From positions 487,085,501 to 487,149,500 of the forward strand of contig CM057459.1 in assembly GCA_016271365.2 (NCBI GenBank): a DNA stretch of 64,000 nt. The letters run 5' to 3'. The position numbers were made by a program, and so were the translations under genes. This DNA is from Neoceratodus forsteri (lineage: Eukaryota > Chordata > Ceratodontiformes > Ceratodontidae). The notes under the pieces were generated by a model. That model was given only the letters and a program-made list of their open reading frames with translations, did not search any database and had not been told where the DNA came from. Shown here piece after piece: positions 42,766 through 53,978 of this stretch. Each line of letters starts with the position of its first letter. Positions within the stretch are counted from its first letter, which is position 1.

Positions 42766-43512
42766 CCGTATTTCATAGTTTTTAAGCCGCCCTTGTAATA
42801 AAGCCTCCCCAATTTTTAATTAGTGCAATTAAAGCTACCCTCATTTATAAGCCCCTCAATACAGGTACATTGAGCAACACCCACTCACACATGCAGACAC
42901 CCCGCCCCACAAACACACACATACTGTTGCTGTATGAACAGAAGACAAGGCTTTAAAATGGTGAAATATGGTACTTACTTTGGACCAGTCAGAGAGAGCA
43001 GAGAGAGAGAAAGGGAAGGCTTTGGAGAGGTAAAACTGTCCTTTATGTTATAAACTTCCCAGGCAGACTGAACAGAGACAGACACTGAGCTTTATTGTAA
43101 TTCAGCTCTGTTGCTGGTGTGGGAGACAGTGCGTGTGCTACTTTTATTTTCAGTTCAGATAGAGAAGCAGCACTGCTTTTTTCAGTGCAGGAGAGTGTGA
43201 TTCAGGGATGGGAAATTACATCAGCTGATTAGACAGGATACTTGATAAGTAGGTGATAAACAGCAGCTAATGTGACTATGGGAGAACTTACTAGTGAGTT
43301 GGTTAGAGAAGCAGCTAAGTGGGATTGGAGGGGCTAGAGGGACAAAATTGTCCCCATTAAATGGCTACCCCATCCTGTTTAAGCAGTAGTTGGTCTTCTA
43401 AGAATGAATGCATTTAAAGCCACTCTCATTTTGTTGCCACCCTCAATTAAAAACCACGGGTGAAAACTTAATTTGTTAATTAAAGCCGTGACTTTAAAAC
43501 AATAAAATACTG
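42766..43512. mobile_element. TA-flanked DNA element inside the left arm of hAT-4
   Basis: The terminal repeats are CCGTATTTCATAGTTTTTAA on the left and, inverted, CAGTATTTTATTGTTTTAAA on the right, flanked by TA on both sides (42764-42765 and 43513-43514). The opposite arm of hAT-4 lacks this segment (ATTTGTATTTG is continuous there), showing it was inserted after the palindrome formed. The 747 bp have no transposase frame. The TA duplication would suit a Tc1/mariner-like mobiliser, which is inference. Confidence 0.6.
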
Positions 43513-44040
43513 TATTTGTATTTGTTGTTTGTGTACCCGTGGGGGAGAGAAAAAATACAGCTCCTCACCTTCCTCCTATCCTAATTTCATTACAAACAAC
43601 CCCCCATCCTCTGAGTTTCTGCAAGGATCCCACTCCTATCCTCCTCCCACACAGCACCCATGATTTTAACATTAAGAAAAAAGTCTCCTGACGGGTGACC
43701 GGCACAACTCACCTGCCTCCATGGCCTGCTGCTGTCACCTCATGCCATACTTGGTTGTGCGTAAATAAATTCACCCCTCTTACTATATCCTGACAGCAGC
43801 ACACAAGTAAGTACCACCCTCTTCTCCCAGCACCCATATTTCATTACATTAAATAGTACAATAGCAAATTCCCACCAGATGTGAGAAGGCCATGGGCACA
43901 ACCCATCCTCCTCCATGGCCGGCTGCCTTCTTGTGATTGCTGCTCCTGTGCTTGCTTGCATAGTAAAACACCTGATCATGTGATCATCTGTATGCAATCA
44001 GATGTTTTACTATGTGAGCGAGTATTGGAGCACCATTCAC

Positions 44041-44056
44041 AAGAAGGCAGCTTGCC
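44041..44056 (+). repeat. L1 target-site duplication, left copy
   Basis: AAGAAGGCAGCTTGCC matches AAGAAGACAGCTTGCC at 53963-53978 with one mismatch (15 of 16). Confidence 0.9.
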
Positions 44057-44257
44057 GGTCGGTCACGTTATGGCGGTCTGAAAGGCGGCAGCAACCTTCC
44101 TTGGCTCCGCTCACCACTCGTGGATAATCGCACCAAAACCAGCACTTCAGGCTCATTTCATCTCACTAAAGTGATTGACTACTACAGAAGAAATCCTAGG
44201 CACTGATTTGAAAGGGAAGAATGGAGGTATATATGAGAAAAGCGCCCCCTGTGGCAT

Positions 44258-44914
44258 ATGCAGCCTCCTTCACCTGAAAAAGACAAGGCCGAAAAGCGAC
44301 CAAAGCAGCAGGCTGCCAGCCTACCCAAATCCTACACAGAACAGACTGCTCTCTCGGAAGAAAGGTTCTTTGAGATAATGCACCCATTGCAGGCCACAAT
44401 CTCTACTACATCCGAAGATATGCAGCAAATTAAATCTTCTGTGGCAACATTAAATACAAGAATGGGGGATCTGGAGGCGAGAACCGTATCACTAGAGAAA
44501 AAACAAGAGAAAACCGAACACGGGGCTACACAAGTAAACAGGCGACTAAAGAAGCTGGAGGAAAAGTCAGAAGATCTAGAAGGATGAAGTAGGTGAAATA
44601 ACTTGATTATAATTGGTATACCAGAGAAAGAAGAAGGAGCATCCCCGATTATGTTTCCACGAAAGTTAAGCGAAAAAATCGCAGGGCCCTCACCTAATGG
44701 ATGGGCATGCATCATTGAAAGAACACACTGTGCCCTCCACCCTCCACCATCAGTAGTCTCCCCCCCACGCCCTCTCATTTTTAAATTGCTGAACTTCCAG
44801 GATAAACAATACATCTTGAGCAAAATCAAAGAGCTCCAAAAGGTTCAGTGGGAAGGTAGAAAGATTTATATCACTCAAGATCTGCCACATACTGTGCGTG
44901 TCAGGAGGCAATAG
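44258..44914 (+). pseudogene. L1 ORF1 RNA-binding protein remnant
   Basis: ORF1p packages L1 RNA as a trimer. The first frame (44258-44587) shows a coiled-coil-like region: IMHPLQATISTTSEDMQQIK, then LEARTVSLEKKQEKTE and RRLKKLEEKSEDLEG. After a stop and frame change, the RRM-like domain starts with NNLIIIGIPEKEEG (about 44598-44640). The C-terminal domain follows with CIIERTHCALHPPP, PRPLIFKLLNFQDKQYIL and GRKIYITQDL. The domain order matches vertebrate L1/Tx1 ORF1. The tail is degraded beyond 44914. Confidence 0.8.
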
Positions 44915-45552
44915 TTTCCAAGCGTATTGCAGCTGGTAACATTTTTTCAAGTCGGGTACCCAACAATTTTGCAAATAAGACAAGGGGATCAGTGGATGTC
45001 CTTTGAAACTCTTGAATAAGCACTGCAAGAACTGAAAACCTTGCTCCTTGAACTGTTCAAGTGAATGAAGAAATTCAGGTTTGGTTTATTTTTTATGAAT
45101 ATGAGGGATCACGATGAGATGGGATGGGCCTGGAAAGGTCTGACTTTCTGCTTTCCTCAAGGTGGACACTTACTTTGAACTGATAGGTATCTCACAAAGG
45201 TACTGACCTTTAGGGTTCCCAATCATTAATGTTAAGGAGACAAGATGTTTAGTGTTTTGCCTGTTCTCTCATTTCCTGCATGATAAAAGGAAATACAGGA
45301 ATGAGGCCTTGCCTCTCGTCTCGCTTGTTACGGCCTGGCTTAGCAAAGAAGCTGGGAGCAATCCTGGTTCTTTATTAGTGACTACCAGCTGAGCTAATAC
45401 ATGCCTAGACTAGATCAAAGGCAGAACTTCTACCCCTGGGAAGTCCCTCTTTCTGACTGTGTGGCCAGCGAATAACCAGGGATTTATTGAATTCCCTTGC
45501 CAAACTGATGCAAGACTAACTGTTACCCATAAGGGACTTATAATTTGACTTT
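44915..45552. other. L1 ORF1 end and inter-ORF spacer
   Basis: Decayed ORF1 C-terminus (RVPNNFANKTRG) followed by non-coding L1 spacer up to the nested CR1. No other feature seen. Confidence 0.5.
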
Positions 45553-45816
45553 TACATAGGAACATACAAAATTTGCCAGCAGATAAAGGCCTAGAGGTCT
45601 ATCAAGTCTGCTCGAATGTGCAGCTAGCACCCCTTATTCTGCAGCTGCCCCTCCCTTCCATCCTTCCCCTTCATTAACCCACCCCCTTGTCCTGTCCCAT
45701 CCTTATTTGAAGTAGTCCACTGTTCTACTGCATACCACTTCAGCAGGTAACGCATTCCACCCAGCCACCACCCTCTCTGTAAAAAAGTGTCTCCTCATCT
45801 CCCTCCTGAACCTTCC

Positions 45817-47232
45817 TCACTCCAGTCTCATATCATGGCCCCTGGTGGCCCTTCCCTTCCTTACTTTGAACAGCCCCTCTGTACCCGTCTTGTTTATTCC
45901 TTTCATGTATTTAAAGATTTCAATCATGTCACCCCTGTCTCTCCTCTCCTCCAGTGAGTACATGTTCAACTCCTTCAACCTCCTCTCATATGATAAGTCC
46001 CCCAGCCCCTTGATCATCTTTGTCGCTCTGCGCTGCACCCCCTCCAGTAACTTAATGTCCCTCTTCAGATACGGACGCCAGTACTGCACGCAGTACTCAA
46101 GGTGTGGTCTAACTAATGACCTATACAGTGGCAGAATCACCTCCTCCCTCCTCGAAGATATACCCCTTGCAATACAACCCAGCATTTTGTTGGCCTTTGC
46201 AGCTGTCTTCCTACATTGTGCCGAGTTGTTCATGGACCCTGTAATGAGCACACCAAGATCCTTCTCCTCCTCTGTCTGGGCTAGCTGCACTCCCCCTAGC
46301 TGGTAACTCCTCCTTGGGTTCTTCATCCCAAAATGCAGCACCTTGCACTTTTTGGCATTAAAGCCCAGTTTCCAGGTGTCTGACCAGGTTTCAAGCTTTG
46401 CCAGATCATCCTGCAACCCCTGCCATCCCCCTAGGTCATCCACCACCGCGCCTACCTTAGTATCATCAGCAAACAGACTGCTCTTTCTCTTGATGTCCCA
46501 TAATAAGTCTGCAATGAATATCCCAAACAACACTGGTCCCAACACTGAGCCCTGTGGATCACTGCTCGTCACTGCCCTTGGGTGTGAGAGCTCTCCACCC
46601 ACCATCACCCTCTGTTGCCTTCCCTGCAGCCAGTTTCCTACCCATATCACCAGCTTTGCACCCGTCCCTGTGCCTACTAACTTCCTTCCCAGCCTTCCAT
46701 GTGGCACTGAGTCGAATGCTTTTCTGAAGTCCAGATACAGGACATCCACTGCATGGCCCCTGTCCAGTTGCCTAGTTACCCAGTCATAGAACTCGACCAG
46801 GTTGGTTTGGCAGGATCTGCCACATATGAAGCCATGCTGTCTGCTGTCCTGTAGTCCTTTGGCCTCTAGGAGGGCCACCAGCCTCTCCTTCAGGATAGTC
46901 TCCATTAGCTTACCCAAGATGGATGTGAGGCTCACTGGTCTGTAGTTTCCCAGTTCATCCTTGGGGCCACTCTTGTGGAGGAGCACCACATGAGCCATCC
47001 TCCAGTCCTGAGGTACACACCCCGAATGTAGTGAGGCATTAACTAGGTCTGCCAAAGGTCCTGCAAGGACCTCTGCCAGCTCCTTCAGTACCCTGGGGTG
47101 GATGCCATCTGGGCCTGGTGCCTTGTCCACCCTCAGTGCCTTCAAACCCTCTCGAACTCTGCTCTCCATGATTTCCCCATCTGTCACCACTTCCCCCCCT
47201 GCTTCTGCCATTTCTCCCACCTTGGGTGTCAC
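45817..47232 (-). CDS. CR1-E reverse transcriptase frame (471 aa)
   Basis: A long intact frame covering the whole polymerase. Fingers: DKAPGPDGIHPRVLKELAEV and HKSGPKDELGNYRPVSLTSI. Palm: QHGFICGRSCQTNLVEFYDW, VLYLDFRKAFDSVPHG, DPQGSVLGPVLFGIFIADL and the catalytic SLFADDTKVGAVV with both aspartates. The DPQG replaces the more usual GVPQG. Thumb and tail: LGFNAKKCKVLHFG, KDLGVLITGS and LVRPHLEYCVQYWRPYLKRD, then ERRDRGDMIEIFKYMKG. The annotated Met lies after the true domain start; upstream residues continue in the frame at 47229-47792. It could be catalytically competent, but the full ORF2 is frameshifted. Confidence 0.85.
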   Translation of the reverse strand: MTPKVGEMAEAGGEVVTDGEIMESRVREGLKALRVDKAPGPDGIHPRVLKELAEVLAGPLADLVNASLHSGCVPQDWRMAHVVLLHKSGPKDELGNYRPVSLTSILGKLMETILKERLVALLEAKGLQDSRQHGFICGRSCQTNLVEFYDWVTRQLDRGHAVDVLYLDFRKAFDSVPHGRLGRKLVGTGTGAKLVIWVGNWLQGRQQRVMVGGELSHPRAVTSSDPQGSVLGPVLFGIFIADLLWDIKRKSSLFADDTKVGAVVDDLGGWQGLQDDLAKLETWSDTWKLGFNAKKCKVLHFGMKNPRRSYQLGGVQLAQTEEEKDLGVLITGSMNNSAQCRKTAAKANKMLGCIARGISSRREEVILPLYRSLVRPHLEYCVQYWRPYLKRDIKLLEGVQRRATKMIKGLGDLSYERRLKELNMYSLEERRDRGDMIEIFKYMKGINKTGTEGLFKVRKGRATRGHDMRLE

Positions 47233-47792
47233 CCTCTCTTCTCTTTAGTAAATACTGAGCAGAAGTACTCATTTAGTGCTTCTGCCTTATCGCACCCTGC
47301 TTCCACCCAACCCCCCTCCTTCCTAATCCTTACTATGTGGTCCTTACAGCTCCTTTTCTCTCTGATGTACTTAAAGAAGTCCTTCTCCCCCTTCTTAATG
47401 CCTTGTGCCAGCCTGAGTTCCATAGATGCTTTGACTCCCCTTACTGCCCTTGTCACCTCCTTCGATTCTGTCAAGTACTCCTCCCTGTCCTCCTCCCTCC
47501 CTGTTTTCTTGTACTTCCTAAAGGCAGCTCTTTTCTTCCTTACCTTTTCCATGACCTCCTTGCTCAACCAGATCGGTTTCTTAGCCCTAGCCTTCTTGCT
47601 CTGGGCTTGGCAGCAGGTTTTGGTTGCCTCCACTATCCCCAGCTTTATGAGCTCCCACCTCTGGTTAGTGTCCATACTAGATTGAATTCTGGCCAGGTAC
47701 CCTTTTACCACTTCCCCCATCCTCCCAAAGTCGGCCCTCCTGAAGTCCAGCACTATTGTGCCAGATTCCACTCCTTCCTTGCCCATATCCAA
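47229..47792 (-). pseudogene. CR1-E linker between nuclease and polymerase
   Basis: The frame encodes VLDFRRADFGRMGEVVKGYL, GIVEATKTCCQAQSKKARAK, RKKRAAFRKYKKTGREEDRE and RLAQGIKKGEKDFFKYIREK, ending with LNEYFCSVFTKEK. This basic, helical segment sits between the nuclease and reverse transcriptase of CR1 ORF2. The matching part in CR1-B starts at about 12890. A frameshift near 47230 separates it from the polymerase. Confidence 0.85.
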
Positions 47793-48561
47793 TGTGAGCC
47801 ATACTGAGCGGTGGTCACGCCTGACAGCGGTTCCTCCACTGTAAGTTCTCTCACAAAGTCCCCATTTGCCAGCACAAGGTCAAAGTATTTCCTAACCTGG
47901 TTGGTTCACTGACCATTTGCAGCAGGAAGCTGTCCTGGAAGGCATCCAGCAGTACCTGCTCCCTTCTGTTCCTGGTTGTTGGGGTGCTCCAGTCCACTCC
48001 TGGCATGTTGAAGTCTCCCACAATCGCCACACTACCCTTCTAGCAGGTCCTCCTGATCTGTCCCGCCAGTTCCCTGTCTAACTCCTCCATCTGAGATGGT
48101 GGCCTGTACACCACTCCCATTCTAAGAATCCTATTCTTGGAATCCTGGATTTGCATCCAAAGTGACTCCATACTACCCTCCTCCCCTTCCTCCCTTACAC
48201 ACTTCAGTCCTTCCTTCACATATAGTGCCACCCCCCCCCCTCCTTTCCCAATCACCCTGTCCCTATGAAATAATCTGTACCCTGGTACAGACAGGTCCCA
48301 ATCATTGTATTGGGTGGCCCATGTTTCTGTGATGACTGCAATGTCCACCTCTCCCTCTGCCATGAGAACCTGTAACTCTGCAGTTTTCCTCCCAAGGCTC
48401 CTAGCATTAGGGTAACCACCTTCCACCCCCATCCTGCCCTCCTTTCCTAGCATCACCAACAGTACTTGCCATTTGTCCTTTGTCACTGTTATGGGGGTAA
48501 GCTCATATGGTTTCCCAACCTGTGGTCTCTGCATATCTCTTCCCCAACTGCCACCCCCCAC
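47790..48561 (-). pseudogene. CR1-E APE-type endonuclease
   Basis: Frame 48561-48040 (173 aa) carries NARSLGRKTAELQVLMA, VDIAVITETWATQYNDWDL, HRDRVIGKGGGGVALYVKEG and MGVVYRPPSQ. The ETW block provides the metal-binding Glu. The conserved N of the first block survives in NARSL. Beyond 48040 a stop and frame change interrupt it. The remaining blocks (GDFNMPGVDWS, then FQDSFLLQM) are visible near 48000-47900. The nuclease would nick host DNA for target-primed synthesis. It overlaps no other gene and follows ORF1 closely. Confidence 0.8.
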
Positions 48562-48609
48562 TCCTAGTTTAAATTCCCAACTTCCTCTATGTACTCCTCC
48601 ATCCTCTGT

Positions 48610-49330
48610 TTCAACACTTTCTTTCCCTCCTCACTCAAGTGTAGTCTGTCCTTGGCATAGAGACTACTGTCCTCCCAAGTCCCTCCCACCCCAGCAGCCC
48701 ATACCCTTTAGCACAACACCAGGTTCTTAGCCATCCATTAAATTCCTCTATTCTCAGCTTTCTTGTTGTGCTTGCCTTTGGCACTGGAAGTATCTCTGAA
48801 AAAGTTACTGATCTTCCTGCCCCCTCACATAATTGTGCTAGTTCCTCAAACCTCCTCTGGACTGTATCTACTATCTTGTCAGCCAGGTCGTTTGTCCCAA
48901 GATGTATAATTAAATGAGGCTTGTCCCTACCCCTTCTAGCATATTTCAGAACAGACTGCCCCACCCTTTCCACTGTCATTCCTGGCATGGCCTCCACCCA
49001 AATGCGACTATGCCTCTCCCCCTTGCTACCCCACCTAACTCCTCTTAGTATTGAGCCCCCCAGCACTAAGATTCCACCCCTCTTACTCCCTGCTTGCTTC
49101 CATTCATCTCCCTCTCTCATTTCCAGCTCCTCTTCTTCCTTCAGCACATTATTTTCCCTTTTACCCCTGTTGCAATTCTCCCAGCAGAACTTCCCCCCAC
49201 TCCAGTTTGGTCCAGGCATTTATCAATTACTCCTCTATTTTCATCATTTCCCTCCTCCACCTTCTTCCTCTCTAGCAGTGCACAACTATTTTCTGAAGGC
49301 CCTTCACAAATGCCCAGAGTAATGCACAAA
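48610..49330 (-). pseudogene. CR1-E ORF1 with SGNH esterase domain
   Basis: Frame 49219-48635 (194 aa) encodes an SGNH-type hydrolase, an ORF1 domain known from CR1-like elements. Block I reads GILVLGGSILRGV, where the usual GDS is GGS; the catalytic Ser is kept. Block III is LIIHLGTNDLADK, with the conserved GxND. The His block, DRLHLSEEGKKVL, lies at 48655-48610 in the next frame, so a frameshift near 48640 separates it from the rest. Upstream is a charged N-terminal segment rich in Glu and Lys, extending to about 49330. The role is unproven; lipid or ester hydrolysis and RNA packaging have been proposed for the family. Confidence 0.75.
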
Positions 49331-49335
49331 AAATG

Positions 49336-49861
49336 CACAAAGTAATTTATTTTTAAATTAGAATGTGCTGGCTTCACGGAGGTTCCTGTTCATGATTGGG
49401 ACTTCTTAATTCTTTCCTTTTGACTTTTAGAGATAGAAATCTGCTTTCTGGTGTGAGAGTAAGGTGACTGGAAATACCTCATCTGCTGCCTTGAAATGGA
49501 AATTCAATAACTATAGAATAATAGTTTAAACTTAATATATGAAGGTTTTGGTGCGATTTGTTTGTGGGGGGGGGCAGGGGGAGAGTACGAGGGATTGCTT
49601 GCTGTTATCAGATTTGTGCTACAACATCACCTGGTGGTATTAGACCAGTAGTGCCATTGTTTAGAACCGGGGTAATTGTTAAAAGATGAGGGACCTAAGC
49701 CTTACAGGTTGCCTTATTTTGATAGTTTGCTGGAATGTACGTTTTTTTTTTAAATAATGCAGCATACCGGTTGAAGCAAAATTTCTTTTGGGGGGAGGTT
49801 ACCAAGCATGATCCTTATTTACTTTCAGTGAAATGTAAGAGTGTCCTGTAATTGATAAGTT
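49336..49861. other. L1 spacer before ORF2
   Basis: Non-coding L1 sequence between the nested CR1 and ORF2. It contains short runs of G (49566-49576) and T (49741-49751). No other feature seen. Confidence 0.5.
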
Positions 49862-52800
49862 TTGCTGCAGAACCAGATTCCTTTTTCATATGGGGGGCCG
49901 TGTGTGTTTATGAGCTGGAATGTGAAAGGGGTGCAGGATAGGTGTAAAAGGCAAATGATATTGAGACATCTTTCGCACCTTCGAGCTGGGATAGTGTGCA
50001 TACAAGAAACACACCTTCGGAGAGAAGATTTCCTCCTATTGCAAAAAACATGGGTGGGACAGGCTTATGGTGCAGGGGTATCCACAAGTCAGGGTGGGGT
50101 TGCAATACTGTTGGCAAAAACAGTCCCATTCAAACTAATCCAAGAAATTTGGGATCCTAATGGACGTTATATTCTGCTTCATGGAATGCTTGAGTCCTAC
50201 CCAATATTATTGGGTTCAATTTATGGCACAAATGTAGATTCCCCCCAGTTTTTCGCCCACTTAATGAATCTGCTTATTACTAACCCCCCAAATTAACAAT
50301 AATCGGTGGTGATTGGAATATTACCCCCCCAATTGGATCTAGATAGATCAGATAGGAGAAGGTGTGGCCTATCCCCAGCCCAAAGAGCTCTGAAGAATCT
50401 TCTAAGGAAAAACAATTTACTTTCTATTCCCCTTCCCATGGTTCTTATTCCCCTATAGATTACTTTTTAATAAGCTCTTTTTCCCTTCCTGGTGTATTGG
50501 ATGCGTCCATACATCCCAGGGTTTTATCTGCCTACTCCCCCATCAGCCTCACATACCTACTAGGCCCTGGGATTAAGCGTGACTCTATATGGCGCCTAAA
50601 CAATCAATTGCTTCAAAAACCAGACTCCTTAGCACATATTAAATAGTTTATATCTCATTTCCTAGAAGCAAATAAAGGGTCAGTCAGCAAAGCAGATATT
50701 GTTTGGGCAGCCTTAAAGTGTGCGTTAAGGGATGAATGAAACCGAATGGCTATGAATAACTCACGGCAAGCCAAGGCACGCCTGATGGCTGTACCTTATT
50801 CCATCCATTCCCTCGAATGGCGCCTCACATGGCGTTCCTTGAACACCGAGTGGGTTCAATTAAATCAACTCCAGGCACAGTATGCTGAGTTAATGACTCA
50901 AAAAGTTTGGTTATCTTTGCACTGTACCAAACTTAAATATTTAGATTCAGGTGAAAGAGCAGGCAAATTGCTTGCACTTAGACTCAAGCAAGCTGAAGCT
51001 TCATGATTTATTATAGGTATTTGTATTACTAAGGGAATCCCAGTATGTACCAACCCCCAAGACATAGCTGAAGCTTTCAAGGAATATTACCAAAGCTTTA
51101 CAATGTTGACCCCTCCATGCAGCCATCCAGTGAAGACATAGAACATTATCTTGAATCAGTCACCCTCCCTAAACTTTCCCCAGATGAAGCAGCTTCTTTA
51201 AGCGCCTGCATTGCAATAGCAGGCCATTGAGCTACTACCATCAGACAAATCTCCGGGCCCTGATGGCATATCTAACAACCTATATAAGAAATGCCTGCCC
51301 ATCCTTGCCCCAATGCTCGAGGAGGTCTTTAACTAATGGTATGCGAATGAGTTTTCTGACCTTGGTTTCCAGGAAGCTCTCATAACTCTAATACCAAAAC
51401 CAGGGAAGAACTTGTTATTTTTAGAAAACTACCGTCCCATCTCCTTATTAAACTCAGATATAAACATCTTAGCCAAGAATTTGGCTAACAGGGTTGCCCC
51501 TACTATGGGAGGCCTAATAAGTTCAGAACAAGTGGGGTTCATGGTGGGAAGGTACTCTGGAGATCATATGAGAAAACTGTTGCACCTCATCTCGGCATCC
51601 AGGGACTCAGGCACACCAGCTGCGTTTGTGTCCCTGGATTCTGAGAAGGTATTTGACCATGTCTCCTGGGATTTCCTTTTTACTACCCTGACTCGGTTTG
51701 GGTTACCTGATAAGTTTATCCAGTGGGAACGACTGCTATATGCCTCCCCGTCAGCTCGTATTTGGTGCAATGGGATACTATCAAACCTTATACTATTGCT
51801 TCATGGCACCAGACACGGATGCCTGTTATCCCCCCTACTTTTTAATTTTTATTTGGAACCACTTATTTGTAGAATATTATCTTCTGAAGAAATTACAGGA
51901 ATTAAAATTGGACACCAAAGGTATACTCTCTCTACTTACACAGACAATTTGTTGTTGCATGTAGAAAATCCCCAAACCTCCATCTCAGCTTTATTAATGG
52001 AAATTGAAGCATTCTCTAAATTATCCTACTATAGGTTAAATAGATCCAAGACCAAAGTCTACCCCCTGAATAGTGGAATAAACCAGGCTGATCTAATAGC
52101 CCACCATCTCTCATGGGAAGCAAAATCCTTTACATATTTGGGTATTGTGGTATGCAGGATATGTCTAAAATGATAAAGGAAAATGTTTCCAAATTATTAA
52201 AGATTCTTTATTCGGATATGGATAGGTGGGGTTCCCTTCCACTCTCCTTCTGGGGAAGACTCAGCTCAGTTAAGATGAATATACTCCCTGGTATAATCTA
52301 TCCAATGGGTATGTTGGGATGTTTCCTGCCCAAAAACTGGTTTATTAAAGTCCAGAAATCAATAAATGCTTTTATGTGGAAGGAGAAGGGAGTTCGCAGG
52401 GCCTACTTCAAACTCACGGCACCTAAAAACCGGGGTGGCCTGACAGCTCCTTCTTTCTTTACATATTATTGAGCATTCCATATCAGTAAACTAGCTTACT
52501 GGACCCAAGGTCCAGATTCCTCCACTATATCGAACTATTCTCCGTTATGGTTTGAGTTAGAAAATATGTAGTCTCACAATATTCATGTTCTTTGTCCACT
52601 CTTTTATATGTTACTCCCTCAAATTTGCCGAAATCACTCAAAAGCACTCCGATAACATGATCCATTAGAGCCATGCACCAAGTACAGAACCACCTTTCTT
52701 TAAACTGGCATAAGTCATTAGAACAGCCCCTTATATATAATCCCCACTTTAGAATAGGATAATAAACTGATACCTCCCTCCTTTTGGCCAGTGATTAAAT

Positions 52801-53400
52801 ATTCTAAACTAGCAGATTACATCAAAGATGGAAAACTGGTTCGTTTTGGTGACTACCAGTCTAGGCATAGGGTGTCAGGTGCTTGTATATTCAAGTTTAT
52901 TCAGGTTAAAAAAGCAATTCTTTCCTTCATAGAGAATGTACCTTTAACTCCTTCTGTCATTGAATTACCGCTCCATTTTGCAAATAGCAAGACAACCACA
53001 TGCAGTTTCCTTAGTATATAAAAAGCTGCAGGAATTAGATCCTGCTCTCCCCACAGGTGTCTGTTATTACTGGACACAGGCACTACAAGTACCTGCTGAT
53101 GCTGACATGTGGAGAAGGGGTTGGCAGAATATGTATAAGTATATTAAACAAGACAGACTCCGTCAAGTTCAGTTTAACATCATGCACAATATATAAATGT
53201 CACTCTGGTGAAACTAAATAGATTGGGTCTTCACCCGTCTCCAATATGTGTACTCTGTGAAATGGAAGATAGTACCCTATTCCATATGTTGTGGACCTTT
53301 TCTAAGGTACAAGTCTTTTGGCAATCCATTAGAGGTCTTTAGATCCCTTACTGAGTCTGGACACATTATTCACCCCTGAATGCTGCCTCATACACTCTTT
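49862..53400 (+). pseudogene. L1 ORF2 (endonuclease and reverse transcriptase) remnant
   Basis: The endonuclease frame at 49862-50296 has MSWNVKGVQD, VCIQETHLRREDF and QGGVAILLAK. The metal-binding block follows as IIGGDWNI near 50300 and SHGSYSPIDYFL near 50430. The linker is at 50650-51250. RT fingers SDKSPGPDGISNNLYKKCLP lie near 51240-51300. Frame 51412-52173 has NYRPISLLNSDINILAKNLA, GFMVGRYSGDHM, LDSEKVFDHVSWDFL, HGTRHGCLLSPLLFNFYLE and the catalytic box TYTDNLLL. The usual YADD is therefore YTDN, with one aspartate lost. A Cys/His zinc knuckle (VCTLCEMEDSTLFHMLW-like, about 53245-53310) marks the C-terminus. Many stops. The L1 type resembles the Tx1/amphibian branch. Confidence 0.85.
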
Positions 53401-53962
53401 TCCCCCTTGAATGCCTCAAACTAGGAAGACTCACCTTGCCTTGATAACTGCTACTGCCAAACTACTAATTGTGAAATACTGGAAAAAAGATTTTCTTCCT
53501 ACAATCACTGAATGGTATAGAGAAGTATTTTTGGCTCTACAACTGGAAAAGCACATTGCATGCATGTGAGATTGGCTTACGAACTATCAGAATACTTGGG
53601 GGCCATTAGAAACCTTACTTTCCATAGGAAAACCACAATCCATCCATTATCCTTTTAGTAACTTGCAGGCTGTTACATTCTAAATTTACTTATGATTTAG
53701 TACTGGATACCAATGTATAGCTACTATTAAGAGTGTAAGGAAATGCTTGGTATGGTGAGTATAGGGAGGGAGGGAGGGGGTGTGGTATGTATGTATAATT
53801 GTTGTATATCTTTTGTGTTAATCTGTTTGTAATTCACTCCTTTCATATGACAAGAAGCAGTCTTTTGAACTGTCTTATCCACCTGAATTGTGTGTATGAT
53901 TGCTTTATATTGAAAGGGGAAAACAAAAAGGAAAAAATAAAGTATATTTAATAAAAAAAAAA

Positions 53963-53978
53963 AAGAAGACAGCTTGCC
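53963..53978 (+). repeat. L1 target-site duplication, right copy
   Basis: AAGAAGACAGCTTGCC follows the L1 A-tail and matches 44041-44056 with one mismatch. Confidence 0.9.

Larger units (their letters stand above)
42687..44056. mobile_element. Long palindromic hAT-type element, left part (hAT-4)
   Basis: The element begins TAGGGGTGGGAAAATAG next to CCTACTAC. Its other end is at 54466, where the inverted end reads TAGTGGTATGCGAGGAAC. From 43515 onward the left arm pairs with the complement of 53979-54370 in long blocks, for example CATTACAAACAA, AGCACCCATGATTT, CATTAAGAA and AGCACCCATATTTCAT. The fold centre is near 43990, where GTAAAACACCTGATC meets GATGTTTTAC. Excising one target copy rejoins the CR1-D codons as SERVVGEILV. 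The 8-bp flanks match at only 4 of 8 positions, so that support is weak and the frame continuity carries the case. Confidence 0.75.
45553..49335 (-). mobile_element. Nearly full-length CR1 nested in the L1 (CR1-E)
   Basis: A minus-strand CR1 of about 3.8 kb. The 3' end is at 45553 (TTACATAGGAACATAC, the complement of the TTCTATG-type tail). The 5' end is near 49335, within or before ORF1. It carries, in sense order, an ORF1 esterase region, an APE-type nuclease, the linker and the reverse transcriptase. Few frame changes are needed, so it is among the best preserved elements in the window. I found no clear target-site duplication. Confidence 0.9.
44057..53962 (+). mobile_element. Nearly full-length L1 (Tx1-like) inside hAT-4
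   Basis: A plus-strand L1 bounded by a 16-bp duplication with one mismatch. It ends AATAAAGTATATTTAATA then a 12-A tail (about 53953-53964). Without the CR1 nested at 45553-49335 it is about 6.1 kb, a typical full length. Order: short 5' UTR, ORF1 (44258-44914), spacer, ORF2 (49862-53400), 3' UTR. Many stops and frame changes show that it is old. Confidence 0.9.

Noticed and set aside
44332..44829. 165-aa minus-strand frame
   Set aside because: Antisense of L1 ORF1, which has the expected coiled-coil and RRM motifs on the plus strand.
45845..49345. Long plus-strand frames such as 47098-47685 (195 aa)
   Set aside because: Antisense shadows of CR1-E coding regions on the minus strand.
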